Below, in pieces: positions 1 to 9,187 of a stretch of DNA of 64,000 bases; position 1 is the first letter of the stretch, and each line of letters starts with the position of its first letter. Origin of the DNA: Microbacterium horticulturae (lineage in GTDB: Bacteria > Actinomycetota > Actinomycetes > Actinomycetales > Microbacteriaceae). Position numbers and translations under genes: made by a program. The stretch is taken from contig NZ_CP119108.1 in NCBI RefSeq assembly GCF_029094505.1, positions 1,488,001 through 1,552,000 of the forward strand, read 5' to 3'. The notes below the pieces were generated by a model. It did not search any database and had not been told where the DNA came from. It worked only from the letters and a program-made list of their open reading frames with translations.

Positions 1-939
1 AAGCCCCGCGGTCCCCGTCGTGGTCAGCGTGACGGGGAAGCCGGCCTGCTGCGCGGCCGTCACCACATCGGCGGGCGACACCGACCCCAGCGGAGCCAGC
101 GGCGCTTCGGGGTCATCGGAGCGCAGCACGCCGAGCATGGCCCGCATGTCGGTGAGCGCGCTGCGCGCGGTCGCCGCCGTGGCCGCCATGGCGGTGCGGG
201 CCCGCTCGGCATCGGGCGTGGCGCCCGCGCCTTCGGCGAGAGCCACGATCACCGTCAAGGAGTGCGACACGATGTCGTGCATCTCGCGCGCTATGCGCTC
301 ACGTTCGGCAGCGGCGGCCAGCTCGGCCTGCTGGTCGCGTTCGATCGCCAGCTGCCGGGACCGGTCGATGACCGCGTGCAGGTAGCGTTTGCGGTTGCCG
401 ACGTTCACACCCACCAGGGCGCCGAGCACCACCGAAAGCCCGGTGTTGAAGAAGGTGTTCATCGTCTGGGGCAGCGCGTCGTCGGGGTGCAGAACGCCGG
501 CGACGCCGCCGGAGACCGCCGTCACGAGGAGGGTGCCGGCAACGCCCGCGATCACGCACAGACGGTTCGACCCGTAGACGGCGAGGGAATAGGTGCTGAC
601 GATCAGCAGCGCTACCGCGCCGCCGTGGGGTGCGAAGGGCACGGTCATCTGCAGCGCGACGGCCAGGGCGAACGCCAGCAAGGGCACGCGTCGCCGGAAC
701 AGCAGCGACGTGCACCCCGCGAGCACGAGGATGACGATCGCAAAAGACAGGGCCCATGGCGCGTGTACCGCCCCGGCACTGATCCCCGCGAGCGAGAGCA
801 TCAGGCACAGCAGCGCGATCAACACGTCGCTGAACACGGGATGCCGCGCCCAGAACCGGCGGATCACACCGGGCGGACGCGGCAGAGCGAGGTCCGCGTC
901 CTGCCGGACACGGGCCTCGCCTGCGGGGGAGTCAGCCAC
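1..939 (-). CDS. Sensor histidine kinase, HisKA_3 type (partial, C-terminus beyond the left edge)
   Basis: Reads from a GTG at 939 and stays open to base 1 (313 codons). The N-terminal half holds several hydrophobic segments typical of a membrane sensor region. It is followed by the dimerisation/phosphoacceptor motif REMHDIVSHSL, with His expected to be phosphorylated, and the start of the linker toward the HATPase domain; the ATP-binding domain itself lies off the window. The gene follows the ABC permease by 17 bp on the same strand, so ATPase-permease-kinase form an operon, and a NarL-type response regulator is expected just beyond the edge. The GTG start is chosen because the nearby ATG runs straight into a stop; AGGAG lies 14 nt upstream, rather far. 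Confidence 0.85.
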   Translation of the reverse strand, partial: MADSPAGEARVRQDADLALPRPPGVIRRFWARHPVFSDVLIALLCLMLSLAGISAGAVHAPWALSFAIVILVLAGCTSLLFRRRVPLLAFALAVALQMTVPFAPHGGAVALLIVSTYSLAVYGSNRLCVIAGVAGTLLVTAVSGGVAGVLHPDDALPQTMNTFFNTGLSVVLGALVGVNVGNRKRYLHAVIDRSRQLAIERDQQAELAAAAERERIAREMHDIVSHSLTVIVALAEGAGATPDAERARTAMAATAATARSALTDMRAMLGVLRSDDPEAPLAPLGSVSPADVVTAAQQAGFPVTLTTTGTAGL

Positions 940-956
940 GCGGCATCCCGTTTCTC

Positions 957-1796
957 CTATGCGTCACGCGAACGCAGCACCGCCCACGATCCCAGCAGGC
1001 CGGCGACCACCCAGGCCGCCAGTGTGATGAGGGCGACGGGGATGGTGAGCGCGCCGTCGGCACCGGGCGGCACCGTCAGCGACTGGGCCGCGGACATCGG
1101 CAGGTACGTCGCGGCGTGGGAGATCCAGCTCCAGGCGCCCTCGGAGGGGAAGATCATCCCGATGATCGGCAGCACGAACAGCAGGCCGACGGTCGCGGCG
1201 ATCGCACCGGGACCGCTGCGCAGCAGGAAGCCCCACGACAGGCCGATCACCGCGAACACGGCCATCGACAGCGCGCCGTACAGGATCGGCTGCAGCACGA
1301 TCCCCGGGTCGGCGAGATCGATCGGCGACGTGCCGATGATCGCCGCGGCGGGCAGCGTCGACACGACGAACACTATGAGGCTGACGACCAGCAGCAAGGC
1401 CGCGACGACGATGGCCTTCGCAGACAGGACGACGCCCCGCCGCGGCTCGGCGGTCAGCGTCGAACGGATCATCCCGGTCGAGTACTCGCCCGTGACGGCG
1501 ATGGCGCCGAGGGCCCCGGCCAGCAGCATGGTGAACTGGATCGGCGAGATGACCGCGGAGGCCACCAGCTGCGACAGTTGTGCCGCGCTCGTGCTCGCGG
1601 CGTCGTTGAACGCACTCATGGAGGCGGCGACGATCGTGGCGAGGCCGACGGACAGCACCGCGACGACGGCGATCGACCACCACGTGGAGCGCAGGGTCAG
1701 CAGCTTGATCGTCTCGCTGCGCAGCACCCGGCCGAACGTGAGCCGCTCGTCGCCGGAGCGCACCCGCGCGGGGGCTTCGAGAGTGACGGCGGTCAT
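957..1796 (-). CDS. ABC-2 type transporter permease
   Basis: A 279-residue integral membrane protein with about six hydrophobic segments. It resembles the ABC-2 permeases that work with DrrA/BcrA-like ATPases in drug or antibiotic-peptide export. A cytoplasmic N-terminus (about 40 residues, ending LRSTWW) precedes the first transmembrane helix, and the charged C-terminus LRSRDA is short. Its start overlaps the stop of the ATPase gene by 4 bp (ATGA), so the two are translationally coupled and probably form one complex. A sensor kinase gene follows, suggesting regulation by membrane stress. Substrate cannot be told from sequence. Confidence 0.85.
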   Translation of the reverse strand: MTAVTLEAPARVRSGDERLTFGRVLRSETIKLLTLRSTWWSIAVVAVLSVGLATIVAASMSAFNDAASTSAAQLSQLVASAVISPIQFTMLLAGALGAIAVTGEYSTGMIRSTLTAEPRRGVVLSAKAIVVAALLLVVSLIVFVVSTLPAAAIIGTSPIDLADPGIVLQPILYGALSMAVFAVIGLSWGFLLRSGPGAIAATVGLLFVLPIIGMIFPSEGAWSWISHAATYLPMSAAQSLTVPPGADGALTIPVALITLAAWVVAGLLGSWAVLRSRDA

Positions 1797-2704
1797 GCTA
1801 TCTCCTTCGAGACGTACTCGACGGCGTCACCGGTGAGGGCGAGGTAGGCGTCTTCGAGTGAGCCGGTGGTGGGGGTGAGCTCGTGCAGCGGGATGGCGCG
1901 CTCCGCGGCGATGTCGCCGATGCGGGATGCCGCGAGCCCGGCGATCTGCAAGAGTCCGGGTTCGAGGGCGGTGACCTCGACGTCGGGCCCCGAGATGAGG
2001 GCGACGAGGTCGGACGCACGCGGGCTGCGAACGCGGACCGTGTTCGTGGTCCACGACCGTACGAGGTCGTCGAGCGGCGCATCGGCAAGCACTCTGCCGC
2101 GGCCCAGCACGATGACGTGATCGGCTGTCTGCGCCATCTCGCTCATGAGATGGCTGGAGAGCAGAACCGTGCGGCCTTCACCGGCCGCGTACCGTACGAA
2201 CTGACGTACCCAGCGCACGCCCTCGGGGTCGAGGCCGTTGACCGGCTCGTCGAGGATCAGGGTCTGCGGATCGCCGAGCAGCGCCGCGGCGATGCCCAGG
2301 CGCTGCCCCATGCCGAGGGAGAACTTGCCTGCGCGCTTGCGGGCCACCGCTCCGATGCCGGTCAGCTCGATGACCTCGTCGACGCGGCGAGACGGGATGC
2401 CGTGGGTCGCCGCCATCGCGCGCAGGTGGTTGCGGGCGGTGCGCCCGGTGTGCACGGCCTTCGCATCGAGCAGGACGCCCACCTCTCGTAGAGGTGCGCG
2501 CATGGTGGTGTATCGCGCGCCGTTGACCGTCACGCTGCCGGCGCTGGGGCGGTCGAGCCCGACGATCATGCGCATGGTCGTCGACTTGCCGGCGCCGTTC
2601 GGGCCGAGGAATCCGGTGACTTTGCCGGGCTGCACCGTGAACGACACGTCGTCGACGGCGGTCTTGTCTCCGAATCTCTTCGTGAGACCTTCTGCTGTGA
2701 TCAT
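1793..2704 (-). CDS. ABC transporter ATP-binding protein (DrrA/BcrA-like exporter family)
   Basis: A 303-residue nucleotide-binding subunit. Visible motifs are Walker A GPNGAGKST, a signature region FSLGMGQRLGIA (a variant of LSGGQ), Walker B LILDEPVNGLD and an H-loop SSHLM. The roughly 80-residue C-terminal extension is typical of the export ATPases paired with ABC-2 permeases. It energises the permease encoded directly downstream. The ATG at 2704 is preceded by a -10 hexamer TAGCGT (2711-2716) with six bases between, so the mRNA is probably leaderless. Known for the family: dimeric ATPase at the inner face of the membrane. Confidence 0.9.
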   Translation of the reverse strand: MITAEGLTKRFGDKTAVDDVSFTVQPGKVTGFLGPNGAGKSTTMRMIVGLDRPSAGSVTVNGARYTTMRAPLREVGVLLDAKAVHTGRTARNHLRAMAATHGIPSRRVDEVIELTGIGAVARKRAGKFSLGMGQRLGIAAALLGDPQTLILDEPVNGLDPEGVRWVRQFVRYAAGEGRTVLLSSHLMSEMAQTADHVIVLGRGRVLADAPLDDLVRSWTTNTVRVRSPRASDLVALISGPDVEVTALEPGLLQIAGLAASRIGDIAAERAIPLHELTPTTGSLEDAYLALTGDAVEYVSKEIA

Positions 2705-2735
2705 GCTTCGACGCTATCGGCCGCGGCGGCAGACG

Positions 2736-2783
2736 CACATCGTCCCGCGGTACCGATCTGCGCCGGTACCGCGGGACGATGTG
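2736..2783 (-). terminator. Perfect 19-bp hairpin downstream of pepN
   Basis: Bases 2736-2754 are the exact reverse complement of 2765-2783, with a 10-nt loop. The hairpin starts 7 bp after the pepN stop codon and there is no T-run, as is common in high-GC actinobacteria. It also lies about 20 bp upstream of the -10 of the ABC ATPase gene, so it probably insulates the two units on the same strand. Confidence 0.75.
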
Positions 2784-2789
2784 TGGAAG

Positions 2790-5339
2790 TCAGTCCTGAG
2801 CGTCGCGCGCCTGCACCGACAGCGCGCGCTCGACGCCGGCGAGGTTCTCGGCGACGATGCGGCGCAGCGCAGCGGGTGCGTCGGAGTTCTCGCCCAGCCA
2901 CGCCCGGGTCGCGTCGCGCAGCCCGGTGTTCGCCAGCGGCGCCGGGTAGAGGCCGGTGATCAGGTAGCTGGCGATCTGGTACGTGCGCGACTCCCACACC
3001 GGCAGCAGCATGTTGAAGTACTGGCTGACGAACGGCTCGAGCAGCGGCGCGCCCGCCGGGTGCACGAAGCCGAGGGCCGCCGAGCGCACCACCGTGTTCG
3101 GCAGGTCGGCGTCGACGACGAGGCTGTCCCACGCGACCTGCTTGTCGGCAGGGGTGGGCAGGGCGGCGCGCGCCTGTGCGGCGAGCTCCGAGCCCTTCGC
3201 CGTGTTGTCGGCGGCCAGCGCGGTGTCGATGTCGGCGCCGGCGACCGCACCTCCTGCGGCCAGCGCGATGAGCAGCTGCCACGAGAGGTCGGTGTCGATC
3301 TCGAGCCCGTCGAGCATCGTCTGCCCGTCGCGAAGGCTGCGCACCTGCTCCCACTGGGCGTCATTCGCGGCCGCCGAGGCGAACGCGGTGACAAGCTGCA
3401 GCTGGCTGTCGCTGCCGGCATCAGCGTCCTGGGCCAGCTGCCACAACGCATCGGCGACCCGCTCACGGGTCTGATCGCGATGCGCCGGCGCGACATACGA
3501 GTTCGCCGTCAAAAGCAGCTGGTTCAGCGTCGTGCGGATCGTGGTCGACTCGGTCTCGGCTCCGATGTTGCCCAGCACCAGGTCGACGTAGTCGCTGGGC
3601 GAGGCCTCGGCGTCACGGGTCTGGTCCCAGGCTGCGCCCCACACGAGGGAGCGGGCCAGCGGGTCGCTGATCTTGTCGAGATGCGCGATGACGGTGGCCA
3701 GCGAGCGGTCGTCGAGGCGGATCTTCGCGTAGGCGAGGTCGTCGTCGTTGAGCAGCACGAGGTCCGGGCGCTTCAGGCCCTTCAGGTCGGGCACATCGGT
3801 ACGGTCGCCGTCCACGTCGAGCTCGATGTGGTGCACGCGCACGAGCGCGTCGCCGTCGAGGTTGTAGAAGCCGATGCCCAGGCGATGCGGGCGGATGGTC
3901 GGGTAGTCGGCCGGGGCGGTCTGCACGACTGCGAATCGGGTGATGACGCCGTCCGCGTCATCCTCGATCAGGGGAGAGAGCGTGTTGACACCGGCGGTCT
4001 CGAGCCACTTCTTCGACCAGGCCGACAGGTCGCGGCCGCTGGTGACCTCGAGTTCGGCGAGCAGGTCCGCGAGCTCGGTGTTGCCCCAGCTGTGCTTGGC
4101 GAAGTATGCCGAGACGCCGGAGAAGAAAGCGTCGATGCCCACCCAGGCGGTGAGCTGCTTGAGAACGGAGCCGCCCTTCGCGTAGGTGATGCCGTCGAAG
4201 TTCACCTGCACGTCTTCGAGGTCGTTGATGGTCGCCACGACCGGGTGCGTGGACGGCAACTGGTCCTGGCGGTAGGCCCAGCTCTTCTCCATCGCGTTGA
4301 AGGTGGTCCACGCCTCGGTCCACTCGGTGGCCTCGGCCGTGGCGATCGTCGAGGCCCACTCGGCGAACGATTCGTTCAGCCACAGGTCGTTCCACCACTT
4401 CATGGTGACGAGGTCGCCGAACCACATGTGCGCCAGTTCGTGCAGGATCGTCACGACGCGGCGCTCCTTGACCGCGTCGGTGACCTTGCTGCGGAACACG
4501 TATGTCTCGGTGAAGGTCACCGCCCCGGCGTTCTCCATGGCACCGGCGTTGAACTCCGGGACGAAGAGCTGGTCGTACTTGGCGAACGGGTACGGCACAC
4601 CGAACTTGTCTTCGTAATACGCGAAGCCTTCGCGCGTCTTGTCGAAGATGTAGTCGGCGTCCATGTCGTGCCACAGGCTCTTGCGGGCGTAGACGCCGAG
4701 GGGGATGACGCGGCCCGAGGCGCTCGTGAGCTCTGAGAAGGTCGCCTCGTACGGGCCCGCGATCAGCGCGGTGATGTACGACGAGATGCGCGGTGTGCGC
4801 TCGAGCGACCAGGTCGCGGCGCCGTCGGCGGCGGGCGCGGGCTCGGGGGTCGGCGAGTTGGAGACGACCTTCCACTGCGCGGGCGCCGTGACGGTGAAGC
4901 GGAAGCCCGCCTTCAGATCGGGCTGCTCGAAGACCGCGAACATGCGCCGCGAGTCGGGTACCTCGAACTGCGTGTAGAGGTACACCTCGTCGTCGACCGG
5001 ATCGACGAAACGGTGCAGACCCTCGCCGGTGTTCGTGTAGAGGCAGTCGGCATCGACCACGAGCTCGTTCTGCGCGGCCAGGTTATCCAGGGCGATCCGC
5101 GAGTCGGCGAAGACTGCGGACGGGTCCAGCGGCCGCCCGTTGAGGGTGATCGTGTGCACGTTGCGCGCGATCAGGTCGATGAAGGTCGAAGCGCCCTCGG
5201 TGGCGGAGAAGCGCACCGTCGTGATCGAGCGGAACACCTCCGGACCCGTGGTCAGATCGAGGACGACGTCGTACTCCTGCGTGTCGACGACGGCTCGGCG
5301 CTCCTGCGCCTCGATGCGGGTGAGGTTCTCTCCAGGCAC
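2790..5339 (-). CDS. pepN: Aminopeptidase N (M1 family zinc metallopeptidase)
   Basis: An 849-residue cytoplasmic M1 aminopeptidase that removes N-terminal residues from peptides. The exopeptidase motif GAMEN is at 266-270, the zinc motif HELAH at 300-304, and the third ligand Glu323 in WLNESF. The N-terminal beta-sandwich (about 1-200) and the C-terminal helical ERAP1_C-like domain (about 500-849) are present, and the length is normal for actinobacterial PepN. It is transcribed away from the rpiB gene, with 134 bp between the two starts. The assignment is secure; physiological substrates are general peptides. Confidence 0.96.
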   Translation of the reverse strand: MPGENLTRIEAQERRAVVDTQEYDVVLDLTTGPEVFRSITTVRFSATEGASTFIDLIARNVHTITLNGRPLDPSAVFADSRIALDNLAAQNELVVDADCLYTNTGEGLHRFVDPVDDEVYLYTQFEVPDSRRMFAVFEQPDLKAGFRFTVTAPAQWKVVSNSPTPEPAPAADGAATWSLERTPRISSYITALIAGPYEATFSELTSASGRVIPLGVYARKSLWHDMDADYIFDKTREGFAYYEDKFGVPYPFAKYDQLFVPEFNAGAMENAGAVTFTETYVFRSKVTDAVKERRVVTILHELAHMWFGDLVTMKWWNDLWLNESFAEWASTIATAEATEWTEAWTTFNAMEKSWAYRQDQLPSTHPVVATINDLEDVQVNFDGITYAKGGSVLKQLTAWVGIDAFFSGVSAYFAKHSWGNTELADLLAELEVTSGRDLSAWSKKWLETAGVNTLSPLIEDDADGVITRFAVVQTAPADYPTIRPHRLGIGFYNLDGDALVRVHHIELDVDGDRTDVPDLKGLKRPDLVLLNDDDLAYAKIRLDDRSLATVIAHLDKISDPLARSLVWGAAWDQTRDAEASPSDYVDLVLGNIGAETESTTIRTTLNQLLLTANSYVAPAHRDQTRERVADALWQLAQDADAGSDSQLQLVTAFASAAANDAQWEQVRSLRDGQTMLDGLEIDTDLSWQLLIALAAGGAVAGADIDTALAADNTAKGSELAAQARAALPTPADKQVAWDSLVVDADLPNTVVRSAALGFVHPAGAPLLEPFVSQYFNMLLPVWESRTYQIASYLITGLYPAPLANTGLRDATRAWLGENSDAPAALRRIVAENLAGVERALSVQARDAQD

Positions 5340-5473
5340 TGCAATGCTCCCGTGTTGTGGGCGGTGGATCGCGACGTCGCTGCTGGCGAGGTCGGCAACC
5401 AGCCCAGCCTACGTCAGTGACCCCATCGGAACGAAGAGACGCCGGGTGCGGCATCCTCTCTAGGATTGGGACC

Positions 5474-5965
5474 ATGCGCATCCACATCGCCACCGACCAT
5501 GCCGGCCTGGAGTTCTCGACCCGTCTGCAGCATCATCTCGGCGACCAGGGTCACGAGGTCGTGGACCATGGGCCGCTGGAGTACGACGCGCTCGACGACT
5601 ATCCCGCGTTCTGCATCCGCGCCGCACAGGCGGTCGTGCGCGATCAGGAGGCCGGCATCGAGACACTCGGTGTCGTCTTCGGGGGCTCGGGCAACGGCGA
5701 GCAGATCGCCGCGAACAAGGTCGTCGGTATTCGCGCCGCACTCGTCTGGAATATGGCGACCGCCGAACTCGCCCGTGAGCACAACGACGCGAACGTGATA
5801 GCCATCGGCGCCCGTCAGCACACGTTCGACGAAGCGGCGTCGTTCATCGACCGCTTCATCGCCACCCCGTTCTCGGGTGAAGAGCGGCACGCGCGCCGCA
5901 TCGCGCAGATCCGTGCGTTCGAAGACGACGGAACGCTCGTTCCCGACCCGCGCGCCGGTCGCTGA
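5474..5965 (+). CDS. rpiB: Ribose-5-phosphate isomerase B (RpiB/LacAB family)
   Basis: A 163-residue RpiB-fold protein interconverting ribose-5-phosphate and ribulose-5-phosphate in the pentose phosphate pathway. It opens MRIHIATDHAG and carries GGSGNGEQIAANK, including Glu76, the position that acts as base in the actinobacterial (Mycobacterium-type) enzymes, which lack the catalytic Cys of the E. coli type. The start ATG 5474 sits 7 nt after TAGGAT (5461-5466), indicating a leaderless transcript; a longer in-frame extension upstream looks non-coding. The stop overlaps the ATG of the DNA glycosylase gene (TGATG), so the two are co-expressed. Confidence 0.93.
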   Translation: MRIHIATDHAGLEFSTRLQHHLGDQGHEVVDHGPLEYDALDDYPAFCIRAAQAVVRDQEAGIETLGVVFGGSGNGEQIAANKVVGIRAALVWNMATAELAREHNDANVIAIGARQHTFDEAASFIDRFIATPFSGEERHARRIAQIRAFEDDGTLVPDPRAGR

Positions 5966-6960
5966 TGCCCGAGGGGCATTCGGTCCATCGCATCGCGCGC
6001 CAGTTCGCGCGCAACTTCGTGGGGCGGGAGGTGGCGGCATCCAGCCCGCAGGGTCGTTTCGCCGAGGGAGCGGCACTGCTCAACGGCCGCGAGGCGCTCG
6101 CCGCGAAGGCCGTCGGCAAGCAGATGTTCGTCGAGTTCGACGGCGACCTCTGGCTGCACGTGCACCTGGGGCTCTACGGCGCGTGGGACTTCGCAGGCGA
6201 GATCCTCGTGGATCCGACGATCGCCTCCGCGAACGGACGCATGGGGCAGACGAACCAGCGCGGCACCGATCTCGGCGATCGGGTGATGGATGCCGCGGGC
6301 GAGAACTCCCTGACGTCGATCGGTGCGCCGCGCCGCACGCGTGTGCACGTGCGGATGTCGGAGCAGACGCGCGGGCTCGACGACGAGGGCGAGCAATGGC
6401 CGCCGCCGGTGGTCGGCCAGGTGCGGCTGCGGCTGCTCACCGAGCTGACCTGTGCCGACCTGCGCGGACCGACGAAGTGCGAGGTGCAGTCCACCGACGA
6501 GATGCTCAGAACGATCGCCAGGCTCGGGCCGGACCCGCTGGTCGGCGACCCTGAAGAGGGAGAGGAGCGCTTCACGCAGGCCGTGCGACGTAAGCGCACC
6601 GCCATCGGACTGCTGCTCATGGACCAGTCGGTGGTCAGCGGCATCGGCAACGTCTATCGCGCTGAGCTGCTGTTCCGCGCGCGGTTGAACCCGCACACGC
6701 CGGGCAAGGACGTGCCCGAAGAGGTCGTGCGCGGCCTGTGGCGCGACTGGGTGGGGCTGTTGAAGACCGGCGTGGAGACCGGGCAGATGATGACGATGGA
6801 CGGACTGGACCCCGAGGATTATCGGAAGGCGATGGCCAGTCGCGACGACCGGCACTGGGTCTACCACCGCGGTCTGCCGTGCCGGGTGTGCGGCACGTCG
6901 ATCGTCGTCGAAGAGGCAGCCGGGCGCAAGCTCTACTGGTGCCCGAGCTGCCAGGCCTGA
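5965..6960 (+). CDS. Fpg/Nei family DNA glycosylase (endonuclease VIII-like)
   Basis: A 331-residue base-excision-repair glycosylase/AP lyase. It begins MPEGHSVH, with Pro2 as the catalytic imine-forming residue and Glu3. A helix-two-turn-helix region lies around GIGNVYRAELLF. It ends with a zinc finger, CRVCGTS...YWCPSCQ, whose four Cys are intact. The MPEGHSVHR opening is characteristic of actinobacterial Nei-like proteins rather than Fpg (MPELPEV). Expected to excise oxidised pyrimidines. It is translationally coupled to rpiB; this pairing is common in actinobacteria. The exact damage specificity (Nei1 or Nei2) is not resolved. Confidence 0.92.
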   Translation: MPEGHSVHRIARQFARNFVGREVAASSPQGRFAEGAALLNGREALAAKAVGKQMFVEFDGDLWLHVHLGLYGAWDFAGEILVDPTIASANGRMGQTNQRGTDLGDRVMDAAGENSLTSIGAPRRTRVHVRMSEQTRGLDDEGEQWPPPVVGQVRLRLLTELTCADLRGPTKCEVQSTDEMLRTIARLGPDPLVGDPEEGEERFTQAVRRKRTAIGLLLMDQSVVSGIGNVYRAELLFRARLNPHTPGKDVPEEVVRGLWRDWVGLLKTGVETGQMMTMDGLDPEDYRKAMASRDDRHWVYHRGLPCRVCGTSIVVEEAAGRKLYWCPSCQA

Positions 6961-6968
6961 GCACGGTG

Positions 6969-6988
6969 GACGGGGGATAACCCCCGTC
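6969..6988 (+). terminator. Hairpin terminator after the DNA glycosylase gene
   Basis: An 8-bp perfect GC-rich stem (6969-6976 with 6981-6988) with the loop ATAA begins 8 bp after the stop codon. There is no U-tract beyond two T's. Confidence 0.6.
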
Positions 6989-7084
6989 TCGACTCGGGAG
7001 CCCATCCTCTGTCGGAGGCGTCTCGGTGACGCGAGAGTGGAAGTCACGGGCCGGATCGGGTCCGGACAAGCCTGGAGGACCAAG

Positions 7085-8449
7085 ATGACCGCCATCGTGA
7101 CCGATCGCGCCCCCCGCCGTGTGCGCACCGCAGAAGGGTACGGTGCGGCCTGGCGTGCGGCGCCGGGCCGAGCGCTCTTTCTCCTCACGCTGTTCCCGCT
7201 GGCCATCGCCGGCATCGGGGTGCTGGCACCGGTGTTCTTCGCGGGTGTGGGGCTGCTGATCCTCGGGATCGGCCTCGCGTTCGTCCTCGCGGCACTGTTC
7301 ATCGCCCGCGGCCTGGGTATGGCCGAGCTGTTCCTGCTGCGCCTGACCGGGCTGCCGAGCATCCAGACGGCGGCCGGGGGCCCGGACGCGGCGGGGCACG
7401 CGGGATTCTGGAGCACGGCGACCCGTCCTCTCCGCAACGGACACCACTGGGCGGCGCTTCTGCACGGGATGATTGTGCGACCGGTGGTCTCGACCATCAC
7501 GTTCGGCATTACCGTCGCATGGTTGAGTATGTCGCTGGGCGGTCTCAGCTACTGGTTCTGGAGCAGCTTCCTCCCGCGTGACGGCGAGACGGTGTGGGGC
7601 GGGTATGTCGCGGAGGCACTTCCGTGGCTGTTCGCCGGCTGGGGCGCGTGGAATGTTCAGGTCGTCCTGTACCTCGTGGGCGGCGTGGTGTGCGCCGTGA
7701 CCCTGCCCTGGGTGGTGGGCGGGCTGGCGCGAGGGCATCACGCTATCGCCCGCGGGATGCTGGGCCGCTGGCGCTCCGACGACCTGGCAGCTGAGGCCCG
7801 GGCCGAGGCCAGCGCGCGCGGCGCCGCAGTACACGCTGAGGATGCCGCATTGCGCCGCCTCGAGCGCGACATCCACGACGGCCCGCAGCAGCGCCTCGTG
7901 CGGTTGCAGATGGATCTTGCCGCGCTCGAGCGCCGATCGCAGTCGGGTGATGTCGAAGCGGCGGCGCAGCTGGCTCGCGAGTCGCAGGAGCATGCCCGCG
8001 CCGCGCTGGACGAGCTGCGGGCGCTCTCCAGCGGGGTGGTGCCGCCCCTTCTGCAGGACCGTGGTCTGTCGGCGGCGCTTGTCGCGCTCGGCGCGGCCGG
8101 AGCCCTCCCCGCGACGATCGATGTGGAACCCGGCCTCGACGAGTCGGTGAGCCCCGAGATCGCTCGCGCGGTGTACTTCGTCATTGCGGAGCTGCTGACG
8201 AACGTCGCCAAGCACGCACGGGCCACCGCCGTCTCGGTCACCGCGATGCGCCGGCAGGCTCCGAGCGGAACGCGGCTCGACGTGCGGGTCGTGGACAACG
8301 GGCGCGGCGGGGCCACGGCGCGGTCGGGTCACGGGCTGGAAGGGCTGGGGGAGCGGGTCGCGGGTCTCCGCGGCACCTTCACGGTGCACAGCCCAGAGGG
8401 CGGGCCGACGACGATCGGTGTGCAGATCCCGCTCCCGGTGACGCGCTGA
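7085..8449 (+). CDS. Sensor histidine kinase with N-terminal membrane sensor domain
   Basis: A 454-residue kinase. The N-terminal about 230 residues hold paired hydrophobic helices with the layout of the actinobacterial 'putative sensor' domain. The HisKA_3 phosphoacceptor motif RLERDIHDGPQQRLVRLQ follows, then N-box LTNVAKHA and a G-box region GHGLEGLGERVAGL of the HATPase domain. Start ATG 7085 is taken because GGAGGA at 7074-7079 gives ideal spacing; an earlier in-frame start has no ribosome-binding site. The response regulator gene begins 21 bp downstream, forming a NarX/NarL-type pair. The signal is unknown; many relatives respond to cell-envelope or antibiotic stress. Confidence 0.92.
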   Translation: MTAIVTDRAPRRVRTAEGYGAAWRAAPGRALFLLTLFPLAIAGIGVLAPVFFAGVGLLILGIGLAFVLAALFIARGLGMAELFLLRLTGLPSIQTAAGGPDAAGHAGFWSTATRPLRNGHHWAALLHGMIVRPVVSTITFGITVAWLSMSLGGLSYWFWSSFLPRDGETVWGGYVAEALPWLFAGWGAWNVQVVLYLVGGVVCAVTLPWVVGGLARGHHAIARGMLGRWRSDDLAAEARAEASARGAAVHAEDAALRRLERDIHDGPQQRLVRLQMDLAALERRSQSGDVEAAAQLARESQEHARAALDELRALSSGVVPPLLQDRGLSAALVALGAAGALPATIDVEPGLDESVSPEIARAVYFVIAELLTNVAKHARATAVSVTAMRRQAPSGTRLDVRVVDNGRGGATARSGHGLEGLGERVAGLRGTFTVHSPEGGPTTIGVQIPLPVTR

Positions 8450-8469
8450 GCGCCCTCTACGATGACGGA

Positions 8470-9132
8470 ATGGTCGCGTCCACACTGCCGCTGCGCATCG
8501 CCCTGGTCGAAGACTCGCTTCTGCTGCGCGAGGGACTGACCCGACTGCTGGACGAGGCGGGTTACGTCGCGGCGGGTGCGTTCCCCGATGCCGAAGACCT
8601 CGTCGAGCGGGTACGGGAAGCGCGGGCCGATGTCGCGGTCCTCGACGTGCGGCTGCCGCCGACGTTCCGTGACGAGGGCATCCGAGCGGCGCTGGCACTC
8701 CGCTCGGAATTGCCCGAGGTCGGCATCCTCGTGCTCAGCCAGTACGTCGAGGGTGTCTACGCTCGCGAGCTGCTCGCAGACGGCTCCGGAGGCGTCGGTT
8801 ACCTGCTCAAAGATCGTGTCAGCTCGCTGGACGAGTTCACGGACGCCGTCCGTCGCATCCACGACGGCGGTACGGTGCTCGATCCACTCGTGGTTCGCAG
8901 CCTTCTGGCGACGCGTCCCGACCCGCTGGTCGCGCTGACCCCGCGCGAGCGGGACGTGCTGGAGCTGATGGCGCAGGGCCGCAGTAACGCCACGATCGCC
9001 CAGCGCCTGTTCATCGGCGTCGGCGCCGTCGAGAAGAATGTGACGTCGATCTTCCAGAAGCTCGGTCTCGATGACTCGGGTGTCGACCACAGACGGGTGC
9101 TCGCCGTACTGGCGTTCCTCCAGGCGGAATGA
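8470..9132 (+). CDS. Response regulator, NarL/FixJ (LuxR-type) family
   Basis: A 220-residue two-domain regulator. The receiver domain shows the acidic pair Glu14-Asp15, phosphoacceptor Asp59 in VAVLDVRLPP and the conserved Lys in GYLLKDRV. The C-terminal LuxR HTH (LTPRERDVLELMAQGRSNATIAQRL) binds DNA. It is the cognate partner of the kinase 21 bp upstream. TACGAT at 8458-8463 ends six bases before the ATG, so this gene may also have its own leaderless promoter inside the operon. It is followed by a strong terminator shared with the convergent dps gene. Confidence 0.95.
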   Translation: MVASTLPLRIALVEDSLLLREGLTRLLDEAGYVAAGAFPDAEDLVERVREARADVAVLDVRLPPTFRDEGIRAALALRSELPEVGILVLSQYVEGVYARELLADGSGGVGYLLKDRVSSLDEFTDAVRRIHDGGTVLDPLVVRSLLATRPDPLVALTPRERDVLELMAQGRSNATIAQRLFIGVGAVEKNVTSIFQKLGLDDSGVDHRRVLAVLAFLQAE

Positions 9133-9133
9133 G

Positions 9134-9167
9134 AAGACGTCCCCGACCGTCGGGTCGGGGACGTCTT
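9134..9167. terminator. Bidirectional terminator between the response regulator and dps genes
   Basis: A perfect 15-bp inverted repeat (9134-9148 with 9153-9167) with a 4-nt loop lies between two convergent stops. The stem starts with AA and ends with TT, so it can serve both strands. Confidence 0.8.
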
Positions 9168-9187
9168 GGTTCAGTGGTTCGCCGGAC

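Noticed and set aside
262..1836. Long plus-strand frame opposite the kinase and permease genes
   Set aside because: It is the antisense shadow of two genes with clear motifs (HisKA_3, ABC-2 permease); its product is rich in Arg, Gln and His and has no domain.
2238..4736. 832-codon plus-strand frame opposite pepN
   Set aside because: Antisense of the M1 peptidase, whose GAMEN and HELAH motifs fix the coding strand. High GC makes such long shadows common.
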